Assembly: GCA_016210545.1 (NCBI GenBank)
Contig: JACQTY010000197.1
Location: 1-41,515 of the forward strand
Source of the DNA: Chloroflexota bacterium
GTDB lineage: Bacteria > Chloroflexota > Dehalococcoidia > JACVQG01
Length of the DNA stretch: 41,515 bases
Direction of reading: 5' to 3'
Made by a program: the position numbers and the translations under genes. Shown here in pieces: positions 27,143 to 35,385 of this stretch; the first letter of the stretch is position 1, and the number at the start of each line of letters is the position of its first letter. The notes beneath the pieces were generated by a model. That model saw nothing but the letters and a program-made list of their open reading frames with translations. It did no database searches and was not told the origin of the DNA.

Positions 27143-28462
27143 ATGGCAACCACAAAGGAGATCGCTCTCCTCCAAGTCTTTCCGGAGTCGGCCCGGGTCA
27201 GGAACAACCGCTTGTTCCTGGGCGGCTGCGACTGCGTCGAGCTGGCCAACAAGTTCGGCACCCCGCTGTACGTCTTCGACAAAGCGGCGTTGCGTCACCG
27301 CTGCCAGGAGTTCAAGAATGAGTTCGGCAGCCGGTACCCGAATAGCCTGGTTATCTACGCCTCCAAGGCGTTCACCAGCCGCGCCCTCATCAAGATACTC
27401 AATGAGGAGGGCCTGGGACTGGATGTGGTGTCGGGCGGCGAGATGGCCATAGCGCGGCAGAGCGGCTTTCCGGCTAGACAGGTCTACTTCCACGGCAACA
27501 ACAAGTCGGAAGCGGAGCTGCGGGAGGCGGTGGAGTGGGGCATAGGCCGGGTGGTAGTGGACAATTTCTATGAAATCGCCCTTTTGGAAAAGGTAGCTGG
27601 CGAGCGCGGCGTCAAGCAGGACATCCTGCTACGCCTGTCGCCGGGTATAGACCCGCACACGCACCGCCTGACCTCCACTGGCATCGTGGATAGCAAGTTC
27701 GGCTTCCTTATGGCGCGGGCGGAGGATGCTGTAGTCGCGGCCCTCAAAGCGCCCCACCTGCGTTTGCTGGGACTCCATGCCCATCTGGGGTCTCCCCTCT
27801 TCGAGGTGGGGCCGTACCAGGAGGCCATCCCCCTGCTGCTGAACTTCGCCGCCGACATGAAGCGCAAGCACGGGCTCAGCCTTCAGGAGTTCAGCCCCGG
27901 AGGCGGTTTCGCCATTACCTATATGAGGGAGAGGCCCGCCCCTCCGGTTAGCTACTACGCCGAGGCCATAACAGCGTGCGTCAAGGCCCAGGTGAAAAAG
28001 TTAGGCATAGAAGAGCCTCGGCTCATCTTGGAGCCGGGGAGGGCCATTGTAGGGTCGAATGCCATCGCCCTGTACCGGGTTGGGGCCAGCAAGGACATCC
28101 CCGGCATCCGCAAGTACGTTTCCGTGGATGGGGGCATGGGCGACAACATCCGCCCGCCTCTCTACGAGGCCAAGTATGAGGCCCTGGTGGCCAACCGCGC
28201 CTCCGAACCGGCCACCGAGAAGGTTACTCTCTGCGGCAAATACTGCGAGTCCGGCGACATCCTGATCAAGGACATCGACCTCCCCTCCCTTTCGCCGGGC
28301 GACGTCATCGCCATGCCCAGCATGGGCGCCTATTCGATACCCATGGCCAGTAACTACAATGCAGCGTTGAAGCCGGCCATCGTGATGGTGGAAGGCGGCC
28401 AGGCCAGCCTGATGCGACGGCGAGAGACCTACGAGGACCTGACAGAAAGGGACGCCGCGTAG
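27143..28462 (+). CDS. lysA: diaminopimelate decarboxylase
   Basis: The 439-residue fold-type III PLP enzyme makes L-lysine from meso-diaminopimelate, the last step of lysine synthesis. Key residues are the PLP-binding K75 (YASKAF), HAHLGS near 212-217, the GGG turn at 253-255, EPGR at 297-300 and C368 of the CESGD motif that contacts substrate. Length fits the family. A GC-rich hairpin (28451-28469) spans the stop codon but has no T-run. Confidence 0.95.
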   Translation: MATTKEIALLQVFPESARVRNNRLFLGGCDCVELANKFGTPLYVFDKAALRHRCQEFKNEFGSRYPNSLVIYASKAFTSRALIKILNEEGLGLDVVSGGEMAIARQSGFPARQVYFHGNNKSEAELREAVEWGIGRVVVDNFYEIALLEKVAGERGVKQDILLRLSPGIDPHTHRLTSTGIVDSKFGFLMARAEDAVVAALKAPHLRLLGLHAHLGSPLFEVGPYQEAIPLLLNFAADMKRKHGLSLQEFSPGGGFAITYMRERPAPPVSYYAEAITACVKAQVKKLGIEEPRLILEPGRAIVGSNAIALYRVGASKDIPGIRKYVSVDGGMGDNIRPPLYEAKYEALVANRASEPATEKVTLCGKYCESGDILIKDIDLPSLSPGDVIAMPSMGAYSIPMASNYNAALKPAIVMVEGGQASLMRRRETYEDLTERDAA

Positions 28463-28483
28463 CGGCGTCAGAAATCCGAAATA

Positions 28484-28601
28484 CTAAATCCTAAACTCTA
28501 CACAAACTCAGATTACAAAATCTCAAATTCGGATAGGCCGTGGCCACGGATGCGGGCTGCGTTTTTTGGAGTTTGGCGTTTGGGAATTGTTTAGGATTTA
28601 G
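28484..28601. repeat. AT-rich imperfect inverted repeat between lysA and holB
   Basis: The 13-bp arm CTAAATCCTAAAC (28484-28496) is exactly complementary to 28589-28601. The surrounding sequence is a run of degenerate AAATCC and GGATTT phrases on the two sides, giving a long imperfect cruciform. It fills most of the 187-bp gap and differs sharply in composition from the genes around it. Confidence 0.55.
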
Positions 28602-28649
28602 GGCTTGGTGATTGGGATTTGGGATATGTGGGGATTGGGGATATAATAT

Positions 28650-29666
28650 ATGTGGCAGGTTCTTGGACAGGATAAGGCTATCAGGTTCTTGGAAAGCAGT
28701 CTGAAGCGGGGCGGCCTCGCCCACGCTTATTTGTTGGTTGGCCCACCCCACGTGGGCAAGATGACTCTGGCGTGCGATATCGCCAAGACCCTCAATTGCA
28801 CCGGAGACAACCCTCCATGCGGCCAATGTCCGGCGTGCGTCCGCGTCACCTCCGGCAAGTACGCTGACGTGGCATCGGTGGGCCGGGTCAAGGATGAAAA
28901 ATCGGGCCGTCTCAAGAGGGACATAGGCATCGACCAGATGCGGGATGTGCAGAAAGCGGCCCATCTCCCCCCATACGAAGGGAAGTTCAAGGTCTTCATC
29001 ATAGACGGGGCGGAGTTGCTCTCCACCGACGCGGCCAACTGCTTCTTGAAGACCCTGGAGGAGCCTCCCCCTCACATTGTCTTCCTGCTTCTGGCAGGTA
29101 AGGAGTCTGATGTACTGCCCACCGTAGTCTCACGCTGCCAGCGCGTGGAGGTGCGGCCCCTGCCCCCTGAACGGATCGAAGCGGCGCTCGTCGATCGGTG
29201 GGCCGTGGGACCGGCTCAGGCCAGGCTTCTGGCCCACCTCAGCCAGGGGTGTTTGGGATGGGCGCTGCAAGCCAAAGACAAACCCGAATTGCTCCAGCAG
29301 CGCGTCGACATGGCGGAGCGTTTTCGCCAACTGGCGGGGTCCGGATACGAGCCCCGTTTTGCCTTCGCCGCTGAACTGGCCACGCAACACGAGCAGAGTC
29401 CCGAGCAGGTCAGTCACGTTTTGGGACTGTGGGGCCTGTGGTGGCGAGACCTGCTCATGGTAAGGGGCGGTTGTCCTCGCTGGTCGGTAAACATCGAGCA
29501 AGTGGACAAGCTTAGCAAGTCCGAGTACGCCTCCCTTTCCACCTCTCAGATAACGGGGTCGATCAGGCGTCTGGAGGCAACGGTCCAGCACCTTCGGCGG
29601 AACGCCAATCCCAGACTGGCCCTGGAGGCGCTCATGCTGGAGCTGCCCCGGGTAACCAGCGCGTAG
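28650..29666 (+). CDS. holB: DNA polymerase III delta-prime subunit
   Basis: The 338-residue clamp-loader subunit begins MWQVLGQDKAIRFLESSLKR and LAHAYLLVG, typical of HolB/DnaX. A P-loop-like GPPHVGKM lies at 31-38, a four-Cys zinc module at C50, C57, C60 and C63, and the SRC motif in TVVSRCQRVE. Delta-prime is part of the complex that loads the sliding clamp during replication. The P-loop keeps Gly-Lys but has Met after the Lys, so ATPase activity is doubtful, as is usual for delta-prime. A TATAAT sits 2 bases before the ATG, too close to be its promoter. Confidence 0.92.
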   Translation: MWQVLGQDKAIRFLESSLKRGGLAHAYLLVGPPHVGKMTLACDIAKTLNCTGDNPPCGQCPACVRVTSGKYADVASVGRVKDEKSGRLKRDIGIDQMRDVQKAAHLPPYEGKFKVFIIDGAELLSTDAANCFLKTLEEPPPHIVFLLLAGKESDVLPTVVSRCQRVEVRPLPPERIEAALVDRWAVGPAQARLLAHLSQGCLGWALQAKDKPELLQQRVDMAERFRQLAGSGYEPRFAFAAELATQHEQSPEQVSHVLGLWGLWWRDLLMVRGGCPRWSVNIEQVDKLSKSEYASLSTSQITGSIRRLEATVQHLRRNANPRLALEALMLELPRVTSA

Positions 29667-29783
29667 CAAAGGGCTGTCCCGCCGTGGTGAAGCACCCAAG
29701 TGTGCCGGGGCGAGTGGCGGCCGACAAAGGAACAAGACTTGTCTTCCGAAGACGTACAGCTCGGAAGTGAAGGGAAAGCAGCT

Positions 29784-30647
29784 ATGGCAGAAGTTGTGGG
29801 CGTCCGCTTCAAGCGGGCGGGCAAGATACACTATTTCAACCCGACGGGATTCGAGTTGAAGGTGGGAGACCTCATAGTCGCCGACGGGGGCAGAGGCCCT
29901 GAAATCGGAAGGGTGGTCGTGGCTCCGCCCCAGGTAATCGCCAGTGACGTCGCGGAGCCTATGAAGCCAGTATTGCGGAAGGCTACGGACGAAGACAAGA
30001 AGAAGGCCGAAGCCAACAAAGAAAAAGAAAAAGAGGCATTCCTCATAGCAAAAGAAATTATCGGCCGGCTCCGCCTTCCCATGAAGCTTATGAACGTGGA
30101 CTCTCCCCTGGAAGGAGACCGGTTCACGTTCCATTTCACCTCCGAGGGACGGGTGGACTTCCGCGAGCTGGCCAGGGAGCTGAGCAACTCCCTGAAAGCC
30201 AAGGTGGACCTGCGGCAGGTTGGGCCGAGGGACGAGGCCAAGATCACCGGCGGCTACGGCCATTGCGGCCGTGTGTTATGCTGCGCCAATCACCTCAGCG
30301 AGTTCGCCCCCGTTTCCATCAAGATGGCCAAAGAGCAGGAGATATCCCTCAACCCGACAAAGATATCGGGCTCATGCGGCCGGTTGCTGTGCTGCCTCGC
30401 CTACGAGATCGAGCAGTACCGGCTACTCAAGGCCAGACTGCCCAAGAAGGGCCAGCAGGTGCAGACACCTATGGGGCCGGCTACCGTCGTTTACACCTCC
30501 CCGCTTACCGAGACGGTGATCGTGGAGCTGGAGACCAAGGCGACGGTGGAATATCCAGCCAGCCAGGTCAAGCCGGTGGCAGCGGCTGGCGGGGAGCCGG
30601 CTCCGAACGGGGCGACAGGAGAAAGCACCCGGCAGGGACAGATCTGA
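29784..30647 (+). CDS. ricT: PSP1-domain protein, RicT/YaaT-like
   Basis: The 287-residue protein has the PSP1 C-terminal domain with two Cys clusters (C161, C166, C167 and C198, C203, C204) in GHCGRVLCC and GSCGRLLCC contexts. In Bacillus RicT these ligate an Fe-S cluster in the RicA-RicF-RicT complex that affects RNA processing by RNase Y. A charged helix (about 66-90) sits between the N-terminal strands and the core. The gene follows holB, the same order as in Firmicutes (holB-yaaT), which supports the call. The start at 29784 has AAGGGA upstream. RicA and RicF genes are not seen nearby. Confidence 0.9.
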   Translation: MAEVVGVRFKRAGKIHYFNPTGFELKVGDLIVADGGRGPEIGRVVVAPPQVIASDVAEPMKPVLRKATDEDKKKAEANKEKEKEAFLIAKEIIGRLRLPMKLMNVDSPLEGDRFTFHFTSEGRVDFRELARELSNSLKAKVDLRQVGPRDEAKITGGYGHCGRVLCCANHLSEFAPVSIKMAKEQEISLNPTKISGSCGRLLCCLAYEIEQYRLLKARLPKKGQQVQTPMGPATVVYTSPLTETVIVELETKATVEYPASQVKPVAAAGGEPAPNGATGESTRQGQI

Positions 30648-30798
30648 GACCTGCCCAGAGGATTGGTGAGAGACCTAGAGGTTGAAACATGGCCCTATGC
30701 CGTCCACCGCCCCGGGTGGGTCTGAGACCCGCCCCTGCGACGCTACTTTCCCACAGACCGAGTCCTGCCCTCTAATGTCTATTCCTACCGGGGACTTC

Positions 30799-31302
30799 CT
30801 ACTGGGGCAGAAACTTCTCCCACTGGGGGTATGTCCGCAGGTGATATGGCGAGACGGTGAAGAGGGTGGCTCGCGGCGGGACCGGCTGGTGCAATAGCTT
30901 CATCCCGGCTTCCAATGGCGTCCGGCCGGCTTTCCGATGGTTGCACGGTATGCAGGCGCTGACGACGTTCTGCCAGGTATGCGGGCCGCCACGAAAACGC
31001 GGCATGACGTGGTCCAGCGTCAGATTGTGGGACTCCTTGCCACAATACTGGCATACGAAGTCATCGCGTAGAAATACCTGAAGCCGCGTCAGCTTATGCT
31101 GCGGGCGGGGACGCCTCACCTGGTAGCCCAGGCGGATCACCGAAGGCAGCGGGAAGACCGTGTAGCTCGTGTGAATTTCCCCGCTGCCGTTCTCCAGCAT
31201 CTCCGCCTTGCCCTGCAGCATGAGAATCAAGGCCCGTCCGGCGTGGCAGACGTTCAGTGGCTCGTAGTTCTGATTGAGGACCAGAACAAGGGAAGTAAGC
31301 AT
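30799..31302 (-). CDS. HNH endonuclease-domain protein
   Basis: The 167-residue protein has an HNH module: C84-x2-C87, the DH pair at 97-98, N112, and C117-x2-C120 followed by N121-H122. The two CxxC pairs bind a structural zinc. The N-terminal 70 residues (LVLNQNYEPLNV...) are typical of a widespread chromosomal HNH family of unknown function, so it is not necessarily a restriction enzyme. It converges with the PSP1 gene; the 151-bp gap between them holds only a GGGTCTGAGACCC palindrome. Confidence 0.88.
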   Translation of the reverse strand: MLTSLVLVLNQNYEPLNVCHAGRALILMLQGKAEMLENGSGEIHTSYTVFPLPSVIRLGYQVRRPRPQHKLTRLQVFLRDDFVCQYCGKESHNLTLDHVMPRFRGGPHTWQNVVSACIPCNHRKAGRTPLEAGMKLLHQPVPPRATLFTVSPYHLRTYPQWEKFLPQ

Positions 31303-31320
31303 GGGCTATTTCTGATTGCT

Positions 31321-31349
31321 AGGATAGCTGTCCAGCCTGCAAAAGTCAA
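31321..31349 (-). promoter_or_regulatory. promoter for the HNH gene
   Basis: On the minus strand TTGACT (31349-31344) and TATCCT (31326-31321) are separated by 17 bases, leaving a leader of about 12 bases before the ATG. Confidence 0.5.
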
Positions 31350-31522
31350 GTTGAAAGCAACCCCGGTGAATCTCTCCTCTACCCAGCCGAACCCGATGCA
31401 TCGGGACGCCCGTTTAGAAAGAAACTCTTCAAAAGGTTATTCCTGTGAGGAGCAGGGATATGGTGTCCGAAACGCCGCGGAATAGGGTGGAGGTGGGGAA
31501 GCATAAAGCGAATGCCAGGCAC

Positions 31523-32164
31523 TCAGAATTCTAACAAGTTCCTCATGCTGTCTCTCGATTGTTTGTCTAGGGACGAGTTGCTATCCATGATCTCATGAAT
31601 CCTATTCTTGTACTTCTGGTCGGCCGTTATGAGGTACGCTCTTCTCAGATAATCAATGGCTAACACTGGATTTTGCCCCAGCTCGCTTGCCATGAGATCA
31701 TAGTGTTTGGCCATCTCAAATAGCGTTCCCAGGAATTTTTCAATTTTGTTGGCGAACCCTTTGTTGTATTCAATGTGCTCAGTCCTCACGAAATCTGATG
31801 GAACCACACTGCCCTTGGTCTTGATGATCAGAGTTTCTTTCCCGAGCGCCTGCATGAGTCCGATCTCATAAAATATGTTGGACAGCGTACCAGACGTCAT
31901 GTCTCGCGAAATAATCGCCACACCAAGAGGCACTGAAAGGATCATGTCCCATATCTTGTTCAAAAAGTCCCGGCCAGTTACCGTGTCGTTCGCATCGATC
32001 GTCTTGATGTTCCGCGCCTCAAGGCATTCCTTCACTTTCTTGGTTATGTTAGTGACATCTTTTGGAACCGGCGGCCCGAGCTTGGTCATGATGAAACATG
32101 TCCTTGGCCTGTAACTGATTCTCTTGGAGTACGCATCACCTCCAACCAGGTCGTAGAAGATCAC
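31523..32164 (-). CDS. TIR-like nucleotide-binding-fold protein, putative effector
   Basis: The 213-residue protein has a fold signature like TIR and nucleoside deoxyribosyltransferase-type domains: a first strand RTCFIMTKLGPP (21-32), helix, VPLGVAIISRDM (78-89), then SGTLSNIFYEIGLMQALGKE (91-110), where E100 sits where such enzymes carry their catalytic Glu. Members of this fold often cleave NAD or nucleotides in antiviral defence or toxin systems; that role here is inference. The last 70 residues are helical. The GTG start overlaps the stop of a 49-residue gene (GTGA). The DNA is clearly AT-richer than its neighbours, which points to horizontal gain. Confidence 0.6.
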   Translation of the reverse strand: MIFYDLVGGDAYSKRISYRPRTCFIMTKLGPPVPKDVTNITKKVKECLEARNIKTIDANDTVTGRDFLNKIWDMILSVPLGVAIISRDMTSGTLSNIFYEIGLMQALGKETLIIKTKGSVVPSDFVRTEHIEYNKGFANKIEKFLGTLFEMAKHYDLMASELGQNPVLAIDYLRRAYLITADQKYKNRIHEIMDSNSSLDKQSRDSMRNLLEF

Positions 32165-32310
32165 TTGCTCTTCTTCCTGATGATAGGTATGTTCTTGTAT
32201 GGCCCGCCGGACGACTTATGTGAGATAATCTTGCCCGCCTCCCTATCAATTTTCACATAGTGACCGGACCGTGGATTCTTCGTCTGAACAATTGTGCGTT
32301 TTGGACTCAT
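32161..32310 (-). CDS. 49-residue basic protein paired with the TIR-like gene
   Basis: This short gene encodes a lysine- and arginine-rich protein beginning MSPKRTIVQTKNPRSGHYVK and ending PYKNIPIIRKKSK. A GAGGGTGAT ribosome site precedes the ATG. Its TGA overlaps the GTG of the next gene by four bases, so the two are translationally coupled. The KIDREAGKIISHK centre reminds me of small uncharacterised proteins that accompany mobile genes, but I cannot name the family. It could be an antitoxin, sensor or inhibitor of the downstream protein. Confidence 0.6.
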   Translation of the reverse strand: MSPKRTIVQTKNPRSGHYVKIDREAGKIISHKSSGGPYKNIPIIRKKSK

Positions 32311-32545
32311 CACATCACCCTCATTGGCTATTCAATGATATTTTACTCCAACGAGAGGCCCACTGCCATCAAACACCGCCAAGGCGTTGTCTTTCGCGGC
32401 ATCCCGCCAGAAGCAAACGACCCCGCAAGCGACCAGAATTCTGCGCTAGCCCTGGGCGCCCTAACGTTGGTGTCAGTTGTTGTCCACATCGTAAACCCCG
32501 TCGACCCGCTCGTCAAGTCTCAGGAAAAGCAACGTTGCGGTTCGC

Positions 32546-32574
32546 GTGACACGAACTCGGCGCGCCGCTATAAT
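32546..32574 (+). promoter_or_regulatory. near-consensus promoter for the FAH-family gene
   Basis: GTGACA (5 of 6) and TATAAT (6 of 6) are separated by 17 bases. The predicted transcript starts about 25 bases before the TTG at 32606. Confidence 0.6.
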
Positions 32575-32605
32575 CAACTCAGCGCCACAGTTGAAAGGGA
32601 CCCTC

Positions 32606-33385
32606 TTGCGCATCGTCCGTTTCCTTGCCGGTGGTAGGGCCAGATATGGTGTACTGGAAGGCGAGACAATACGCGGCCTTCGCGTCAGCCCTTTCGCCCA
32701 GTCGTGGAGCGCAGGCGGCGGGTACGTCCTCGACGGCAGCGCCTACGCGCTGGGAGAAGGAAGGCTGCTGGCGCCGTGCCAGCCTTCTAAGATAGTCTGC
32801 GTCGGGCTGAACTACAGGAAGCACGCCGAAGAGACAAAGCTGGCCTTGCCCTCAGCGCCGCTCATCTTCCTCAAGCCATCTACGGCAGTCATCGGCCCGG
32901 AAGACGAAATCGTGCTGCCGCGCTCCTGGACACGCGTCGACTACGAAGGCGAACTGGCGGTGGTCATCGGCAAGAGGGCGAAGGACGTGCCACAGGACCG
33001 CGCCACCGAGTACGTGCTGGGCTACACCTGCTTGAACGACGTCACGGAACGGGACATCCAGTCTGCCGATGGCCAGTGGACGCGGGCCAAGGGTTTCGAT
33101 ACCTTCGCTCCCATGGGGCCGTGGACGGAGACGGAAATCGGGCCGGATGACCTGAAAGTGGAGACGTATCTCAACGGGCAGTTAAGACAGTCGGGGCGCA
33201 CCAGTGACCTTATCTTCGGCATACCACGATTGGTCAGCTTCATCTCCGAAGTCATGACGCTCCTCCCCGGCGATGTGATCTCCACGGGCACGCCATCCGG
33301 CATCGGCCCCTTACAGCCGGGGGATGTGGTGGAGGTGAAGATCGAGGGGGTCGGCACACTGAGGAACCCGGTTGCCGCACGCTGA
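32606..33385 (+). CDS. fumarylacetoacetate hydrolase-family protein
   Basis: The 259-residue protein has the FAH fold: CVGLNYRKHAEE, a metal site in DYEGELAVVIGK, LNDVTERDIQ, and the closing PGDVISTGTPSGIG. Family members hydrolyse or decarboxylate beta-keto acids in aromatic breakdown, or act on acylpyruvates and oxaloacetate. The exact substrate cannot be read from sequence. The TTG start is chosen because AAGGGA lies just upstream, it fits the promoter, and the chain then starts with the usual RIVRF strand; the open frame begins at 32546 inside the promoter. Confidence 0.88.
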   Translation: MRIVRFLAGGRARYGVLEGETIRGLRVSPFAQSWSAGGGYVLDGSAYALGEGRLLAPCQPSKIVCVGLNYRKHAEETKLALPSAPLIFLKPSTAVIGPEDEIVLPRSWTRVDYEGELAVVIGKRAKDVPQDRATEYVLGYTCLNDVTERDIQSADGQWTRAKGFDTFAPMGPWTETEIGPDDLKVETYLNGQLRQSGRTSDLIFGIPRLVSFISEVMTLLPGDVISTGTPSGIGPLQPGDVVEVKIEGVGTLRNPVAAR

Positions 33386-33774
33386 AAAGCGCCATATTGC
33401 AGACGGCTGCCCCGGCCAATTACTCCCCGGAAAATAGTAGACCACTCGAATAATCCGTAGGCCGTCCCGATCGATCGGGACCGACCCAAGCCCTTTACGG
33501 CTAAGCCGCCAATTCAGTCTATCCGGGCCACCGGCCAGTGAACCTGAATCCGCCATCGAATCCCTCTCAATCTCCCCTTCGGAGATCCTTCGACAGGCTC
33601 AGGACTCGCTCCGCTCGGCTCATCCCGATTCATCGGGATTTTCCAAAGGGAGAGGTGGGCTGGCCGCCTATTTGCCGCAAGGTGCGCACGGACCAAGTTG
33701 CTGCACCAGCCAGGTGAAAGAAGCTCCGCTTTGAACAGATTGAATGGGCGGTGGATTTTGGTGAATGCTCCAGC
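33386..33774. other. gene-free gap with palindromes and a two-copy repeat
   Basis: No gene is supported. Perfect dyads lie at 33464-33481 (GTCCCGATC half) and 33623-33638. Phrases like CTCTCAATCTCCCCTTCG near 33563 recur inverted near 34942. A segment at 33697-33760 is related to 41361-41421 at the right end of the window. Confidence 0.5.
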
Positions 33775-33803
33775 TTGACACGGCAAGGGCAGCCGCGTAT
33801 AAT
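33775..33803 (+). promoter_or_regulatory. perfect consensus sigma-70 promoter
   Basis: TTGACA (33775-33780), exactly 17 bases, then TATAAT (33798-33803). It lies 65 bases before the peroxiredoxin start and should be very strong. Confidence 0.8.
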
Positions 33804-33868
33804 ATAAAGTGTAAATAGGACGCATTAGCATTAACTTCAGTGGAGACTGTAATGAAAGGAGCAGTCCT

Positions 33869-34366
33869 ATGATGCTTATAACTAAACTCCAGATTGGCCA
33901 GGAAGCGCCTGATTTCAGGGCGGAGAGCACCAAAGGGCCTATTTCGCTGGGTCAATACCGGGGAAACTGGGTGGTCCTGTTCTCCTACGCCAAGGATGAC
34001 ACCTCGGTATGCACGGCCCAGTGTCTGTCCTTTGCCGACCACCAGGAAGCATTCAAGACGCTGGGCGTGCAACTCCTGGGCCTGAGCGTTGACTCCGTGG
34101 AGTCCCATGAAAAGTGGGTGGCCAAACTGGAACAGGAAAAGGGGGCGATGCTTGACTTCCCTCTGATAGCTGACCAGGACAAGCGGGTGTCCCGGCTTTA
34201 CGGAGTCCTGGATGAAGACAAAGGCGTGGCGCTGAGGGGGGTCTTTGTTATTGACCCTGCGGGGAAGCTACGCTTCATGGCCTGCTATCCGCTGCGTGTA
34301 GCGCCTAACGTGGATGAGGCGTTCCGGGTTGTCAGGGAACTTAAGGAACTGAAGGATGTGTGGTAG
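33869..34366 (+). CDS. peroxiredoxin (AhpC/TSA family)
   Basis: The 165-residue thioredoxin-fold peroxidase has its peroxidatic Cys at 48 in DDTSVCTAQC, with a second Cys at 52. Thr45 of the usual P-x3-T-x2-C active site is present, but the Pro is replaced by Ala41. The conserved Arg is likely R123 (ALRGVFVID). It would reduce hydrogen or organic peroxides. An AAAGGAG site precedes the ATG pair; either Met could be used. It is monocistronic, with a consensus promoter in front and a terminator behind, as expected for a highly expressed stress protein. Confidence 0.9.
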   Translation: MMLITKLQIGQEAPDFRAESTKGPISLGQYRGNWVVLFSYAKDDTSVCTAQCLSFADHQEAFKTLGVQLLGLSVDSVESHEKWVAKLEQEKGAMLDFPLIADQDKRVSRLYGVLDEDKGVALRGVFVIDPAGKLRFMACYPLRVAPNVDEAFRVVRELKELKDVW

Positions 34367-34390
34367 GACCCGGCGCCTTTGAAGACGACA

Positions 34391-34430
34391 TAGGCTCCGT
34401 CCCCAAAACATCGGGACGGGGCCTATATTA
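34391..34430 (+). terminator. intrinsic terminator after the peroxiredoxin gene
   Basis: A 13-bp stem (34391-34403 with 34413-34425, one G-T pair) is followed by TATTATT. The U-tract is imperfect but the position, 25 bases after the stop, fits. Confidence 0.6.
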
Positions 34431-34466
34431 TTGCCCCCTTTACGCAAAGGGTCCCCCCTTTTCAAA

Positions 34467-34765
34467 CTGAGCATTACCCACATTTTTCGGCTGGACACAA
34501 GAGGATTTCGGAGACTTGGGACATAGCCAGGGTTCGTAATCTTTCACGTGCCAGTAAGGTCAACAAGGCACTGTAGTCGCTCTGGGCAGAAAGCGTAGGG
34601 TGGGTGAAGCGAATCCCGACAAGTCGGGACATTTCGCAGCAACGGGAGGTGGCGGGTTTCGTCCCGATTCCATCGGGGCTGCACCCACCCTACAAGGCAG
34701 TATCCGCGTTCCACATATCAAGAAACCTATTGTGTCCAGCGACCTGACTTATGGGTAAGGGTCAG
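34467..34765. repeat. about 300-bp element bounded by inverted copies D and C of the dispersed repeat
   Basis: Copy D (34467-34507, minus) and copy C (34721-34765, plus) share TTGTGTCCAGC and a GGGTAA core and point outward, giving terminal inverted repeats. The interior has no gene but holds TCCCGACA/AGTCGGGA (34614-34629) and a long imperfect inverted repeat based on GTAGGGTGGGTG and CACCCACCCTAC. It looks like a non-autonomous element. From 34766 to 35004 I see nothing else except AT-poor low-complexity DNA. Confidence 0.5.
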
Positions 34766-35004
34766 CTTTTCAACGGGGGGAAAAGGCCGCAGGCACATCA
34801 ACCTCCCTTTTGGAAAGAGCTTGCCCCCATTCGCTGCCCCCGCGCTTCCCCTTCGCTTTGCTCAGGGCGTTGGCACAGGCGGCTCACCGTTCCGATCGGA
34901 GATCCTGCTTGCGGGGGCGTCTTTGACAGGGCAGTCCGAGCCTATCGAAGGGGAGACTGAGAGGGATTTCGCCGGGGGATTCCGGATGTCGTGGCATGGT
35001 AGGG

Positions 35005-35080
35005 TGGTGCCCCCAATGGAATTCGAATCCATGTTACCGGCTTGAAGGGCCAGCGTCCTAGGCCGCTAGACGATGGGGGC
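35005..35080 (-). tRNA. tRNA-Glu (anticodon TTC), CCA encoded
   Basis: The gene folds as a full cloverleaf: acceptor GCCCCCA/TGGGGGC, D-arm with GG in the loop, anticodon arm CTGGC-CCTTCAA-GCCGG, T-arm ATGGA-TTCGAAT-TCCAT, discriminator A, then CCA. Anticodon TTC reads glutamate GAA/GAG. The base before the anticodon (position 33) is C where U is nearly universal. The D-arm start TCGTCTAG is typical of tRNA-Glu. Confidence 0.93.
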
Positions 35081-35090
35081 TCACCAGAAA

Positions 35091-35119
35091 AGTATATCAG
35101 ACGGCATTCCTCAAGGCAA
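35091..35119 (-). promoter_or_regulatory. promoter for tRNA-Glu
   Basis: On the minus strand TTGCCT (35119-35114), 17 bases, then TATACT (35096-35091). The transcript would begin about 5 bases before the mature 5' end. Confidence 0.5.
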
Positions 35120-35243
35120 CGTTGTTTGCGTCCGGCTCCCCGGAGAAACGACCTGTCCCCCTCGAGACCGACCGCCAGGCTGAATTACTCAAGGGATCTT
35201 TGGTCGTCGTCGGCGGGCCCCAGCGGAAGCTTGTGCCTGGTCC

Positions 35244-35327
35244 GTGGAGAACGTGCACAGGCGATAGTCTGCCTGGTATCTCGGCTGCGAGGAATGGGTC
35301 CCGATGTATCGGGACCCCTTCTTTCTT
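35244..35327 (+). pseudogene. remnant: second copy of the decaheme cytochrome 3' end and terminator
   Basis: About 84 bases match 37661-37743, the last codons, stop and terminator of the cytochrome gene, with roughly 11 differences. The copy would read VENVHRR-stop where the intact gene reads VEKVHKR-stop, and it keeps the shared TAGTCTGCCTGGTATCTCG. It ends in a GGGTCCCGA/TCGGGACCC hairpin with CTTCTTTCTT. Upstream of 35244 the resemblance fades quickly, apart from a possible EACA in frame. It is most simply the tail of a lost tandem paralogue, but a copied terminator module is possible. Confidence 0.6.
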
Positions 35328-35348
35328 GAAACCATCGCCCCAAGCCTA

Positions 35349-35377
35349 TTGACTTACGCCAAAAAATGGCTTAGTAT
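35349..35377 (+). promoter_or_regulatory. promoter of the decaheme cytochrome gene
   Basis: TTGACT (35349-35354), 17 bases, TAGTAT (35372-35377). The predicted start of transcription is near 35384, about 40 bases before the TTG start codon. Confidence 0.55.
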
Positions 35378-35385
35378 ACTGGCTT

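Noticed and set aside
28642-28647. TATAAT as the holB promoter
   Set aside because: It ends 2 bases before the ATG, so transcription would start inside the coding region; it is part of an AT-rich repeat.
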